From positions 58,477 through 122,476 of the forward strand of contig VOPW01000002.1 of the NCBI GenBank assembly GCA_007994965.1: 64,000 bases of DNA, given 5' to 3'. Each line of letters starts with the position of its first letter. The first letter of the stretch is position 1. Source of the DNA: Piscinibacter aquaticus (lineage in GTDB: Bacteria > Pseudomonadota > Gammaproteobacteria > Burkholderiales > Burkholderiaceae_C). Of the stretch, positions 48,563-60,769 are shown piece after piece. The translations under genes were made by a program, and so were the position numbers. Under the pieces are notes generated by a model. It ran no database searches and was not told the DNA's origin. It was given only the letters and a program-made list of their open reading frames with translations.

Positions 48563-50176
48563 TCACTGGCCGTGCTTGGCCGCACCGCACCCGGCGGCGC
48601 GCTCGACCAGCACGTCCGCGTACCGCTCGACGTTGAACCGGAACGTCCCCGGAAGTTGATGTGCGAGAAGTGCGCAGGCCCGATCCGCCGCAGCCAGTCC
48701 TCCTCGATGCCGTTGCCGTCATGGTTGAGCCTTGCCACGACGCTGTCCATGCGATTCGTGTTCCAGGCCAGTACGATGTTGGTCAACAGCGCGTGAGCGC
48801 CCGAGATGGCCGCCATCTCCTGCCGACGACGGCCACGCTCATGGGCCACCTGTCCGCCATGGATGGCACGCTGCAGCTGATGCACCGATTCGCCCCGGTT
48901 GAGAAGGGTGTGGATCTCGCGCCGATAGTCCGGGATGGCCGGTAGTCGCACAGAAACAGCGTTCGCAGCAGGCGGCCCAGGTGTTCTGCAGCGCGGTGCA
49001 GCGGGTCGCCGATTGCTGCCGAGCCAAGCCGGTGGATGGCATGGGCGGCTGACACCTTACCCGCACGAATCGACGCCGCCAAGCGCACCAAGTCGTCCCA
49101 CCCGTGCTCGATGGCCTTGATCGACACCCGACGCACCGTGACGCCCTCCAGGCTCTCGGGCACCGGCCAGCCCCTGGGCACGAACAGCTTTCGCTCGCGC
49201 AGATCTCGCAGGCGCGGGCACAGGTAAAAACCCAAGAGCTTGGCGATGGCCATCGCTACGTTCGTGACGCCGTGGGTGTCCACGGCCAGCAGGGAGATCC
49301 GGATCTGGTCATCGGCGCGGTTGTGCTGCTCGACCCCTTCAACGGCCACGCCGGCCCGGCGCTCGTTCAGCACGATGGGCTGGTCGTAGAACAATCCCCA
49401 ACGGTCGCGTACGTGCGTGTACAGGCCCGCGGCGTAAGTACGCCGCCGCGGGTCCACTCGGGCTGTCCACAGGTGGCGGCTGGCATCCATGGCCATCATG
49501 TCGGCCGACCCCTTGGTGCCGTCGCCTCACAGTGCCGCAATCGGCAGTGCGTTCTGGTACTCCGACACCCGTTCGTTGGCCCGGCGCAGCCTGCCGCTGA
49601 ACTCGACGGCCCGCATCGCGGTCGAGATGTGCGCCGCGTCGATGCCGGGAATCATCGAGCCCACGCCCTTCGCGTCGAGATCAGTGCCGTGGGCCAGAAG
49701 CGCGCCGTGCAGGGCAAGCAGCTCGTTGCTCGATGACGGACGGCGGGCCAGCAGCGCCTCGCTGAAACGCGTGGCGGCATCAACCTCCAGCAGCAGGTCC
49801 GGCAACTGGACGGAGCCAATGCACTTGAAGACAGCCTCCCGGGTCTTGCGTGGCTCCACTTCCTCGTCCAACGGTCGGATCGGCGGCAGATGCAGGAGCT
49901 TGTCGGCGCCGATCTCGATCTGGCCGCGACTGACGGCTTCGGCCAACGCCGACAGGCCGACCGACATGCCTGCCAGAATTGGCTCCAGAAACGACAAGGC
50001 TAGGTCAGGCAGGCCGAGTATCTGGTGGTGCAGTTCCTTGAACTGCTCCAGTCGACGTCCGCCAGCAGCATCGACTCGCGAGCGCGGAAGTTGATCGAGT
50101 GGTTCACCCATGCACTGCCTCGGCGCAGGCTCTGGCGTAGAGCCATCATCGTGCTGGCCTCGAATGCCCGGTACCG
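48563..50176 (-). pseudogene. tnpA: Tn3-family transposase, C-terminal half
   Basis: Continues the gene whose N-terminal half is at 52744-54070; IS21 element 3 separates them. Minus-strand reading RYRAFEASTMMALRQSLRRG, then PGIDAAHISTAMRAVEFSGR, SADMMAMDASRHLWTARVDP (catalytic Asp area), ILLAVDTHGVTNVAMAIAKL-type second Asp area and IPDYRREIHTLLNRGESVHQ, ISGAHALLTNIVLAWNTNRM (Glu area further on), ending IGPAHFSHINFRGTFRFNVE. Frame changes occur near 49530 and 48950. Tn3 termini were not found. Confidence 0.8.
50171..50176. repeat. 6-bp target duplication GTACCG of IS21 element 3
   Basis: GTACCG here and at 52744-52749. Joining the flanks restores the Tn3 transposase reading PQSRYRAFEAST. 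Confidence 0.85.
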
Positions 50177-50245
50177 CCCCGAACGACACGTCAAATTCTC
50201 CCGCCTATCGACACCCAAACTCCTCCGGGCGGGACACGGTTGGCA

Positions 50246-51012
50246 TTATTGATCGGCGTCGGCGGTGACGGCCATGCGGGCGGCGGCCTCCTTGAGGCGA
50301 TAGCTCTTGCCCTCGAACTCGAGCATGGCGGCGCGGTGCATCAGCCGATCGAGGATGGTGGTGCCCATGGTCGCGTCGCCGAGGTACTTGCCCCAGTCCT
50401 GTACGACGCGGTTGGAAGTGACGATGATGCTGGCGCGACGCTTGTAGCGTTGGTGGACAACGGACTGCAGGAGTTCGGCGGCCGGCTCGGAGATGCGTCG
50501 TGCGAGGAACAGGTCGTCGAGCACGAGCAGATCGGCGTCGATGTAGGCCCGCATGAGCGCGGTCTGCTCCTTCGGACTTGCCAGCGCGAAGCGGGCGAAC
50601 TCGGTGTCGGCCTCGACGTAGCGGACCTCGTGGCCCTGCAGCGTGGCACGGTAGGCCACGGCCTTCGCGACGTGCGACTTGCCGGTTCCGGGCTTGCCAA
50701 TGATCAGGGCGTTGGCTCCGTCGGTGATGAACTTCAGCGTGTGCAGTTCGAAGCAGGGCGGCGCGGCAGCTTTGGGTTGAAGCGCCAGTCGAAGTCGGCC
50801 AGCGTCAGTCTCTCGTCAAGGCGGGACTGCTTGAAGCGCCTCTCGCTCAGGCGCGAGTGGCGGCGGTCGACCTCGTCCTGCAGCAAGGCCGCCAGCGTCT
50901 CCAGCAACGGCTGCTGCGAAGACTGTGCCTGCATCACGCGGGTGTTAAGGGTTGCGGCGATGCCGGCCAGGCGCAGCTCGCGCAGCGTCTGTTCGATCTC
51001 ATTGAGGGTCAT
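50246..51012 (-). CDS. istB: istB of IS21 element 3, one frameshift
   Basis: Starts MTLNEIEQTLRELRLAGIAA; coiled region LQDEVDRRHSRLSERRFKQS; after a break near 50757 the reading is CFELHTLKFITDGANALIIG, then KPGTGKSHVAKAVAYRATLQ (Walker A), ADLLVLDDLFLARRISEPAA (Walker B) and IIVTSNRVVQDWGKYLGDAT. Ends KEAAARMAVTADADQ. Length about 255 residues, normal for IstB. Overlaps istA. Confidence 0.85.
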
Positions 51013-52599
51013 GCGAGGTTCCTTCAGAGGGCAGGGACATGGATGGCTGTGCCGCGGCACAGCGGGAGAACAACTGGGCGTAGACGTCGGCCGGGCGGAT
51101 CAGCGCGAGCGCGAGCTGGGGCGACTGCTCGGCGTGGTCGATGGCCTCCAGGGCCTCGGCGACGAGCTTCTCCGTGATCCGCTTGACGTGGCTATAGCTG
51201 TGGATGCCGTCGGTCAGGGCCTGAGCGCAGGCGCGATCGATCAGACGGCGTGGGTAGCGGTCGGCCAGACTGACGATGCCCCAGAGTTTGCGTTGGCCGA
51301 CACGGCCTTCGACCAGGAACAGCAGCTCACACAGACGCGCGGCATCGTGGCCGATGGCCTTGGCCTGCGTGAGGACGCGCTGCGTCTGGCGCGAGGGGTT
51401 GAACACCCGTTCCCCCATGGGCAGCACGATGGTGCCGGGCCGGTCGACGCGGGTGTGGCTGCGCAGCACCGTGTGTCTGCAGGTCGCGGATCTCGATGCG
51501 CTGATCGAAGATGCGCACCAGCACCGGCTGCCGATCGATGCCGGCCGCGCGGCATAGCTGCTGCGATCGACGAGCACGCAGCTGTCGTCGCAGACCGTAC
51601 GCTTGACCTCGGTGAAGTACTGCATGCCCTGGCTGGGCAGCGGCTGCAGCACAGGCCGCTCCTCCTCGAACATGGCCTGCACTTGGCGCCGCGTGCTGCC
51701 ATGGATGCGCGGGGCGGCCCACTTGGACTCCCAGCGCTCCAGGAACTCGTTCTGTTCCTCGATCGACTCGAAGCGCCGCCCCTTCAAGGCGGTGTCCTGC
51801 GTGTGGCCGATCGCGTTCTCGACAGACCCCTTGCGGTTGGGGTCTCGGACCCGGGCCGGGTCGGCGACCACGCCGTAGTGCGCCAGCGTGGCCGCGTAGA
51901 CGGTGTTCGGCGTCGGCTCGTACAGGTCCGGCTTGGTGACGCCTTCCTTGAGGTTGTCCAGCACGACGTAGCGGCAACTGCCGCCGAAGTAGCGCCAGGG
52001 CCTGCTCGTGCAGTTCGGCCCACACCTGCTGGCTGGACTTCCAGACCACGCGCCGGAAGCTGCGCCGCGAGTAGCGCAGCGTCGCCACGAACAACCTCGG
52101 CTTGCGATAGCGGTCGGTGCCCGTCACCCGGGTCGGCGCACCCTCGCCGTAGTCGACTTGCATCTCCTCGCCCGGCAGGAACTCCAGGCGGTCGAACTGC
52201 TCCGGCTCCTGCTGGCGCAGCTTGCGCGCGAACCGCATCACCGAGCTGTAGCCCGCGGCGAAGCCATGCTGGTCGACCGGTCCTGGTAGATGGACATGGC
52301 GTTGCGCCGCAGGCGCATCTGGGCCTCGATGAAGCCGCGGTGCGGCTCGCACGCCGAGATCGTGGCCGGCGACCGTGCCGGCATCGGTGCCGGTGGACAG
52401 GGTGGAGGAAGTTGCTCCGGCAAGCCGGTGGACACCCCGGGGAATTTACTTGCGAGGCGGCAAAGCGCTTCTGATAGCTGCGGATCGTCTTGCGGTCGAT
52501 GCCCGTGACGCGTTCGATCTCGCGCTGGCTGGCCCCAGCGCTCAACAAGGTCCAAATGGTCGTCTGCAGATGCGGCTTCAAGACGTTCAACTCCGTCAC
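50999..52599 (-). CDS. istA: istA of IS21 element 3, frameshifted
   Basis: Starts MTELNVLKPHLQTTIWTLLS with HTH ASQREIERVTGIDRKTIRSY. Later frames give RKLRQQEPEQFDRLEFLPGE, then MQVDYGEGAPTRVTGTDRYR (first Asp), RYVVLDNLKEGVTKPDLYEP (second Asp) and NRKGSVENAIGHTQDTALKG (Glu). Ends LPSEGTSHDPQ. At least four one-base frame changes (near 52430, 52270, 51990, 51490). Domain order and length fit IS21. Confidence 0.85.
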
Positions 52600-52743
52600 C
52601 CCTTCATGGCTGAAGGGGCAAAAGTAACGTCCTGCCCGGAGCGTTCGACGGTCGCGCCGCGGTGGCCTACGCCATCACAGCCCGGCCGCCGAGGTGGGGG
52701 AATTCACGCGTCGATCTGTGGGGAGTTCGGGTGTCGTTCGGGG

Positions 52744-54070
52744 GTACCGAGACTGAGGGTCAAGGTCACTGACGATCATGTTCCATGCCGCGCCGACTGG
52801 CGGCAGATCGAAGCCCGGCGGAATCTCCTTGCTGCCGCGCGCCTGCAGACGCTGCCAGGCCTGCCATTGCTCGTGGCCGGGGTCGCCGGCACTCCAGCAA
52901 ACTCGAGGTCGCGAAGCCCTGCCAGATGAGCATGAACGCGCCGGTTGTCTTCGGCCAGCGCTCGACGTACCTGGGATGCGAACGTGCCGGTGCCAGCCTC
53001 GCCGATGTCGTCCAGTAAGGCGCGGGCCTCGAGCACGCGCTCGCGCCAGGGCTTGGACTCGTCCTGGAGCACCGATTTCGCTTTGAGGGCCTGTTTCAGC
53101 ACCGCGCCGCTGTTGCGCAAGCGCCCCTTCTCTACACGCTCGGCCGCGCGCCGGAACAGGGCCTGGCTCCGCCGCGCGGCTTGCAGCAGCGCCATGTCGG
53201 TCAGCTCCATCAACGTCACGCGGAGGAAGCAGGTGATCTCGCCGGTTTGGCGCTGCCGCTCGATGCGCGCATTCATCGATGGGCGCCGCATCTGGACGTG
53301 AGCGGCGTAGGCCTGCTGCTTGCTGAGCGCCAGTCCGTCCAACGGCCGTGCATGCACGCCCAGTTCCTTCAACGCCCGGATCTTCTCCAGCGTCTCGGCC
53401 ATCGTGCTCGGCGAGTGGCGCTTGGGTGGTGTCTTCAGCCCTTCATGCCGGGTGCCGGCGAGCCCGCCTTGTGGCGCATAGCACCAGTCGATGGCCTTGA
53501 GCAGAGCAGCCTTGCCAAGGCTGGCCTCGATCATGGCTGCCATGGCCGCCTCGGTGGCGTCGAAGGCCTCGCGCGCCGGTCTGCCAAGCGGCGCGGTCCG
53601 GGGATGACGATGCGTCGTTCGAAAAGCCACATGCGGGCGGTTTCCACGAGGTCGTCGGTATGGGCGGACTCAAGTGCAGAGATGGCCAGGACCTTCTGAA
53701 GTTGATCGACACCGGCCGCGTCCAGGTCCTGCAGCCCGAGGTAAGTGCGAGCCCATGCCTGGTGTTCGTACAGCGTCTGGCGACGGGCATACAGGGTGCG
53801 CAGGCTGGCGATGCTCACAGCCGAGGTCTGAAACGCCTCGCAGACGGTACGCAGCAGCGTCTTGGGCACGGATGCAAACCGGTCCATCGGGCGGCCGCTG
53901 GCTCGCAGGAACAGCATCTGAATGGCGGCCGCGACCCGGCGATCGTGGCGGAACCGCTCGGCCACTGCGGCGATGTCGTCCGCGCTCAGGCAAAACGATT
54001 GCTGGACGTCGAATTCCGACAGCCTCGTTGGCAGGTTCTTGGCGCCGATGAAGCGCTTGGCGAAGGACAC
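52744..54070 (-). pseudogene. tnpA: Tn3-family transposase, N-terminal half
   Basis: Reading minus: NLPTRLSEFDVQQSFCLSAD, FLRASGRPMDRFASVPKTLL (DUF4158-type N-terminus). After a break near 53610: EAFDATEAAMAAMIEASLGK, LKELGVHARPLDGLALSKQQ and ERQRQTGEITCFLRVTLMEL, then ADLDPQSRY-like at the IS21 junction. With the C-terminal half it forms one about 980-residue transposase. Confidence 0.8.
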
Positions 54071-54479
54071 GGTGACACCCTTCGGGCAGTCGAAACCACC
54101 AATCTACCTGGGTCAGGCTCGGCCTGAATCCCTACCTGCGCAGGCCCTGTCCCGGACAATCGATGGCACGGTCAGCGGCCACCGTGTCAATTTGCTGGAA
54201 AGATACGATTACCCCCACCACAGCTGCGGAAACGCCCCGCCCCGCCAAGTGCGAAGCCCCGCAAGGCCCAACAGCTTGCCGAGAGCCAGAGGGCCCCTGC
54301 CCGGCTGGAGTTCGATCCGGTCGAGCGCATCATTGGTGGCCTTGGCCACTTTCACCATCGAACGGGTGCCTCCCACCTTGCGGCAGGACCGGGCCTCGTC
54401 TTGCGTGTCGCGCAGCGCCTGCAGTCGTAAAACCGCCAGCTTCAATCGAGCTCGCCGCGCGCTTAGTCGCGTCGCCAAC

Positions 54480-55640
54480 TGAGCTGCCTGACCCTGGCGC
54501 AGCGCCGCGGAAGATGATGCGCGAGAAGTGCGCCGACCCCCGTTGGCGTAGCCAGTCGTCCTGGACTGCGAGCTGGTAGCGCCTCAGCCGCTCGACTACC
54601 GGTGCGTTCGGCACGGTGCTCCAGGCCAGCGCGATGTTCGTCAGCAGAGCCTGCTAGCGAAAGAACGCCTTTATCTCGTCGAGCCGCCTCCAGCGCTCCC
54701 GTGACCGCAGGGAGATGCGCCTGACCGTGACCGCCTCAGGCGATTGAAGCCTCGAGGCACGTACAGCATTCTTTCAGCGAAGTCCTGCAACAGTGACAGA
54801 GATCGAATCCCAGCAGCTCGGCGACGGCCATTGGGGGTTGTTGTGGCTATCGATGTCGACCTCGACCAGGGAGGTCCGGAGCCGATCTGCCGTACCGGTG
54901 TGGGCCTCGATGCCTTAGGTGGCGACTCCCGCCGGGCGCACGTTGAGCACGATGGGCCGGTCATCGACGATGCCCCAGCGCTCGCGTACCCGGGTGTAAA
55001 GGCCAGCGGCATAGGTGCGCGAGCTCGACGCGCGCATTCCCATATGTATCGGGACGCGTCATAGCCACCGTGAACTACGCCGGCCCAAGCCCAGCGATGA
55101 TGGATGGGACGAACGTGGAACTCGCATCGGGAGCCAGCAAGCCACGGTACAACGCGAAGGGTTCGCTGGTGGGCTGAGATCGGTGACCCAGGATTGCCTC
55201 CCTGTACCCGGTTACAGAGCCCACCTTGAGCCGCATATCCGGGAACTGCACGCTGCCGATGAGCTGGTAGATGGTCTCGCGGAAGCGGACCGACTCGGAT
55301 TGACGCGCCAATGCCGTGAATGCCGGCAGGTGGAGCATGCCGGCGGCACCGATATCGTGATTGCCGCGTCGCAGCGTCTCGAACACCATAGACGCCGAGC
55401 TCGCGTTTGGTCAGCTGGCGCGCCAGGAACTCGGCCGCCGCCATGGGCATCCAGAGCAGTTCGACCTGTTCGTCCCGCTACGCGGGCCATTGCGCCGTCG
55501 GGATGAGCCTCTGGCCCCCTCCCGGGGCTCTACGAATGGACCAACCAGACGCTGCCGCGGCGCATGTTCTTGCGCAGGAACCTCTTCGTGCAGACCTCGT
55601 AGGCGCGGCACCGAGAGCGCGGGTCGCAGTCGTAATACTT
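54480..55640 (-). pseudogene. Second Tn3-family transposase remnant, C-terminal half
   Basis: Diverged relative of the preceding one: RSRCRAYEVCTKRFLRKNMR, then RGSVWLVHS parallels its RYRAFEASTMMALRQSLRRG region. Further on are TIYQLIGSVQFPDMRLKVGS, RPIVLNVRPAG-type sequence, and DDWLRQRGSAHFSRIIFRGA near the end. Several frame breaks and deletions. Tandem to the first remnant in the same orientation, suggesting two Tn3 insertions. Confidence 0.7.
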
Positions 55641-55649
55641 TAACGCAGC

Positions 55650-57010
55650 CAAGTCGGCGCACATACGCTGGGGGTCTTCGGCCAGGGGGCTTGCGCACCT
55701 CCGAGACGAAGCATCCGCCTGCGTGGGGGCATAGGCGTACGCGCTCGCGACCTTGAGTGACCATGGGGCGTGGCACCATGCAGACTTGCCGTAACAGCAG
55801 GATCTCAAGGCTGCTTTCTGGGTTGGACTGCGCGTTCACGTGATGACGACCTACTACTGCGACCACATCGATGGCCGCGAGCGACCCAGGGCGCTACCGT
55901 GTCGTCGACGACGGCGTGCGGCCCTCGGCCTGGGAGTGGTTCACGACGGTTGGCGGGCAGAATGCAGACTCTCCGCTCAGTTGTCGGCAAGACGGTCTAT
56001 CACTACTTCACACGACGCAAGGATCTCATGCGGTTCGACCGTCGGCAGATGCTACTTGCCCACCGCCCGCGGACGCGTTTCACTTGACCTAGAGTTGTGC
56101 TCTGAAGCGTGAGAGGGTCGCCCATAGCGGATCGCCACCAGCCTGCTGTACATAGGACTTGGTCATCTTGGAAGGAGCGACCACTTGTCATTTGGCGCAG
56201 CCAGCTGCACATCGCACTTCCACCCTCTGAATTAGCTCTGCAAGAACGCCAGCGGCGGCGGCCACGAAGAGGCATCGCGCTCATCGAGTGGCTCACCGTC
56301 TCAGAATCGCAGAATAGCCACGGCACGTGGCACCTAGACTAACGCCTCGATACACAGTGCGGATGGCGGCAAAGACCGACCACAGTATGCCGATCACCGG
56401 CCGCGGCCAGCATGAGGCTTGGCAGAGAAGCTGTATCACGAACGGCGAGCAAAACTCTGTCAACCTGAGCTGATCGTCGGCATTCGCGGGGCCCGAAGGG
56501 CGCTGTTAGATCGCAGTCAACCCAGCGACCTCGGCTGTTAGCGGTTTGCACGATCCTAGCAAGCATTCCCTTCGCCCCTGGGGGCTAGTTTTTCGAACGT
56601 GCAGATATATTCTGACTCGCACGCACGGACCTAGCAATCGCTAGGAGAGCCGACTTGTACTGACGCGCTGACAACCAAGCCGATGCTGCCGATCTCTCCA
56701 AGAACCGAGCCTTGCGCGGACAGGTTCCGGAATGTGCTATCAATACACACAATCGCCGATGTCGCTCAACCGCATCCTTCCACATTTTATATTCAATCGG
56801 AGCGACCGAAGCAAGCTCGCCCAACGAACAATTCAAACTCACAAAACAGAAACCCAAGATCTGGAAGCAGTCAAAGGGGAGCGATATATGCTGACGGCCC
56901 CGCCCTATTGTCGTATCTCATCGAGCTTCTCTCCACTGCAGCATCTGTCCAAAACCGTAGCAACTGCAGATTCAGTAGCGGTTCGCACGAATCGCCGACG
57001 CACCCACAAG
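55650..57010. other. No gene recognised
   Basis: About 1.36 kb. Up to about 56100 sequence is GC-rich, afterwards more AT-rich. Frames are short; a plus frame at about 55871 (MAASDPGRYRVVDDGVRPSA) looks protein-like for 35 residues only. Confidence 0.45.
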
Positions 57011-57013
57011 AAT

Positions 57014-57043
57014 TGCAATGGGCGCAAGGTTGCGCCCATTGCA
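57014..57043 (-). terminator. Terminator-like hairpin after the fimbrial gene
   Basis: Perfect 14-bp stem TGCAATGGGCGCAA / TTGCGCCCATTGCA with a GG loop, 34 bp after the stop codon; only a weak T-tract follows. Confidence 0.7.
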
Positions 57044-57076
57044 TCGGGGCAATGACCGTCAGTCGATTTTAGCTCA

Positions 57077-57738
57077 TCAGTAATTGACGGTAATGCGCAT
57101 TTTACCGGAGAACTTCCCTTCCCCGTTAGCCGGCGCACCAATAGCAGCGTTGGGGGAACCGTTATAAAAAGCCGGACGCCACACAAAAGTTGCCGTCGAC
57201 TTGCCAGAAATCAGCGCGCCGGTCGTGATCTGAGCGTACGGTGCGACTCCGCCCCCGACTTCACGAAGTTGTGATACTTCGTGGTGTCGCCATTAACAGC
57301 GACCAAGTGTGCCGCGACGCCTGAACCGCTTTGAAAGAATGCATTTCCTGCGCTATCTTTCAAAACCAACACGCTGCCGCCTGTAGTGGTGGTTTCGCCC
57401 GGCGCGGGTGCAACCTGAACGTTGGTGAGCGGAACGGAAGCAACCCCACTACATTCAACCGTTACGGTTTGCTCACTGTTGGGGACATAGAACATCTGCG
57501 GCGCAGGCGAATATTGGCCGCCGGACGCCTGAAAGAATTGCTGGAGGGTTACAGCCGGACCTGCAACGTCGATTTGCACGCTGGGGCTTGAATTGGCAAC
57601 GCTGCATGTAGCCGGCGCCACCACATTGACGTTGATGGGCACATCCGCAGAAGCCTCTGCTGCGTTAGCGCTCGAGATAAACGCCGCAGCCGAAGCAGCG
57701 ATACTACCCATGAGACAAAACTTGAACATCGATTTCAT
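57077..57738 (-). CDS. Fimbrial-subunit-like secreted protein, one frameshift
   Basis: Signal peptide FCLMGSIAASAAAFISSANA, then ADVPINVNVVAPATCSVANS. Near 57250 one G is missing (GGGGG for six G); the corrected reading continues GGGVAPYAQITTGALISGKS, TATFVWRPAFYNGSPNAAIG and ends EGKFSGKMRITVNY. Two Cys (TCSV and VECSG) could form a disulfide. The size (about 220 residues), Thr/Val/Gly-rich beta-strand pattern and final aromatic strand resemble CS1-type or related fimbrial subunits, but no chaperone or usher gene is nearby, so the family is tentative. AT-richer than neighbours. Confidence 0.55.
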
Positions 57739-57739
57739 A

Positions 57740-58323
57740 TAATCTCCGATATAAGTGGCGCCGACAAGAACGCGGCGGTATCAGTGTCGCCATCTTGCCG
57801 CGGTCCATAGTGGCGAGTGTTTTTCGGAGAACACTTGCAGGACGGTATTGTCACCGGGTGGTTAAGCGCCGGCGCAGACTGTAGCCGGATTTTGACACTC
57901 CTGTGTAAACTTGTGCAGTCGGCTTGATGACTTCAGCGTGTGTTCTAAGCTGCATGCCGCGATTCGTCCTAAAGGCGGCCTTCCGCGAATGGCTCCGAGC
58001 CCGCTGGCAGAACGGCACTCGTCTCACAAGATGGTTGAGCTGAACAATTCCAACCGTCGCGAGGCAGTCGATCAGAGATTGGGCTCGCGCCGTGGAGCTG
58101 GGTGGCTGTCGATGACTTCCCGGGGGGCGGTCGATCAGCGGGCGGACACAACGATCACTGCCGCAGAACCTGATGCGTCGTGTCGACGAAGTATGCAAAT
58201 GGAGGAACCTGCTCAGGCATACATGCCCAAGCGTAGGAGTCGCGGTCATGGCGCGCTTCATCGACCAGGTCGAAACCTCCTGAAAGAGAGTCTGGAGTGG
58301 CAGCGAAGCTCCGCCGTGCCTGC
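57740..58323. other. No gene recognised
   Basis: Upstream region of the fimbrial gene and about 500 bp without a recognisable gene. Confidence 0.45.
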
Positions 58324-58545
58324 TGTGACGTTCCGCTAGGTTGTTCATCCGTCCGTGATTTGGGAGGCTGGGGTTGTCGAGAACTCCCGCAACCCGGACA
58401 GGAGAACGGATGAACAGCCACAAGCCTGCGTGATTGACGGCCAAAGGTCGAGCCCTGCTCGTGTGCAGAGTGCTGAACGAAGGTTGGACGATGTCCGCCG
58501 CGAGTCAGGCGGCAGGTGCTAGCAAGCGCACCGGCTTCGAGTGAT
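58324..58545 (+). mobile_element. IS481-family fragment D
   Basis: Left end TGTGACGTTCCGCTAGGTTG followed by a diverged start of the same transposase (ATGAACAGCCACAAGCCTGC, with an in-frame TGA soon after). Cut at 58545 by IS3 type A copy 3. Confidence 0.8.
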
Positions 58546-58663
58546 TGAACCGTACCGGGAATCGAGGAGGCCTGTTATTTGAGTCAGACCGCTGTGGTCT
58601 GACGGTTCTTGGGTTCAGGCTTTCTCTCTCCCGGCCCCCCGCAGGGGCCGCCGGAGCTCCCCC

Positions 58664-58685
58664 GGTTGGACCATGTATTCATGGT

Positions 58686-58691
<6 letters not shown>
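58664..58691 (-). repeat. Shared 3' hairpin cassette, IS3 copy 3
   Basis: Same stem-loop as at 4179-4206, minus strand. Confidence 0.65.
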
Positions 58692-59939
<1,248 letters not shown>

Positions 59940-60009
59940 CTTGGCTCCATTCTCAATCGAAGGAGCCTCCTCAAAACCCGGGGCGGTTCAAGTCGACGGT
60001 CAACCTCGC

Positions 60010-60390
60010 GCTGGAGTCCAGGAGTACCGCTGCTTGGCTCACTCGAGCAGGAAAGTGTCACCGGCATCACGTCTGCGCGCCTGGAACGTGGTGAGGCGCT
60101 GTTTCGACACGGCCGGCGATGTGATCGGCGAGAGCTGCCCGGCCGTGGTCGACAAGCTGCGTCGCCCCAGTCCTATTGGATGCGACACAAACGCGAGTCA
60201 TTCGCTGGCGCGCGGCGCCGAGCTCACGAGCGTTCGTGACAACCTGCGCCACACGTTTTGTCTACGACGTCGATCTACCTACGCGGCGACGAGGTCAAAC
60301 GTGCCCGGCAGATGAGAGAGGCATTTTCCGAGACGTGTACCAGCCGTTGAGTGCCTGGTTACGCTGGACTCGGCAACAGGGCAGCGGTCT
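60010..60390 (+). pseudogene. Tyrosine recombinase fragment, C-terminal
   Basis: Across frames: LLGSLEQESVTGITSARLER, AGDVIGESCPAVVDKLRR, HWMRHT-like DATQTR, SLARGAELTSVRDNLRHT, and a degenerate tyrosine region. It parallels the end of recombinase 2 (LLRSLEGEAGITSKRLWAIV; ALQRGAELTTVRDNLRHASL). Cut by IS3 copy 3 at its 5' side. Confidence 0.7.
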
Positions 60391-60399
60391 ATAGACGCC

Positions 60400-60769
60400 C
60401 CCGGCTTAAAGTACAGGAAACACCGCTTCTTGAGGGTGTCCCTATAATTGGACAAAAACTTCACTGTGGGTATTTCAGTTAACCATACGACAGTACGGCA
60501 TCCGACAATCTTGATCCGATAAATGGTCTTGCAGAGTGCGACCCGATCCGGGGCGGTCGCGCCGCGGCTGGTGTAGCCTCATACAATGTGCCCAGGGGTT
60601 TTCAAGGGCTCTCTCGGCCGTTTCGGATGCCGTATCGCCGTAAATCGGTTTTGACAACTTGAGGCCACAAGTAAAACTGTGCCGGATATAAAAAGTGCAA
60701 AGCTGAACGCGATCAGCGCAACTCCGATCTAACGTCGACGTATAAAGGGCTTAGCCTTGCTGCCTTGCT
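60400..60769. other. No gene recognised
   Basis: About 370 bp downstream of the pilin-like gene; AT-richer, no clear frame. Confidence 0.45.

Larger units (their letters stand above)
50177..52743 (-). mobile_element. IS21-family element 3, inserted in Tn3 tnpA
   Basis: 2567 bp with perfect 13-bp terminal inverted repeats CCCCGAACGACAC and a 6-bp target duplication. Contains istA and istB in the minus direction. Confidence 0.95.

Noticed and set aside
50240..52474. 744-codon plus-strand frame over IS21 element 3
   Set aside because: Shadow of istA/istB on the minus strand, where Walker and DDE motifs are clear.
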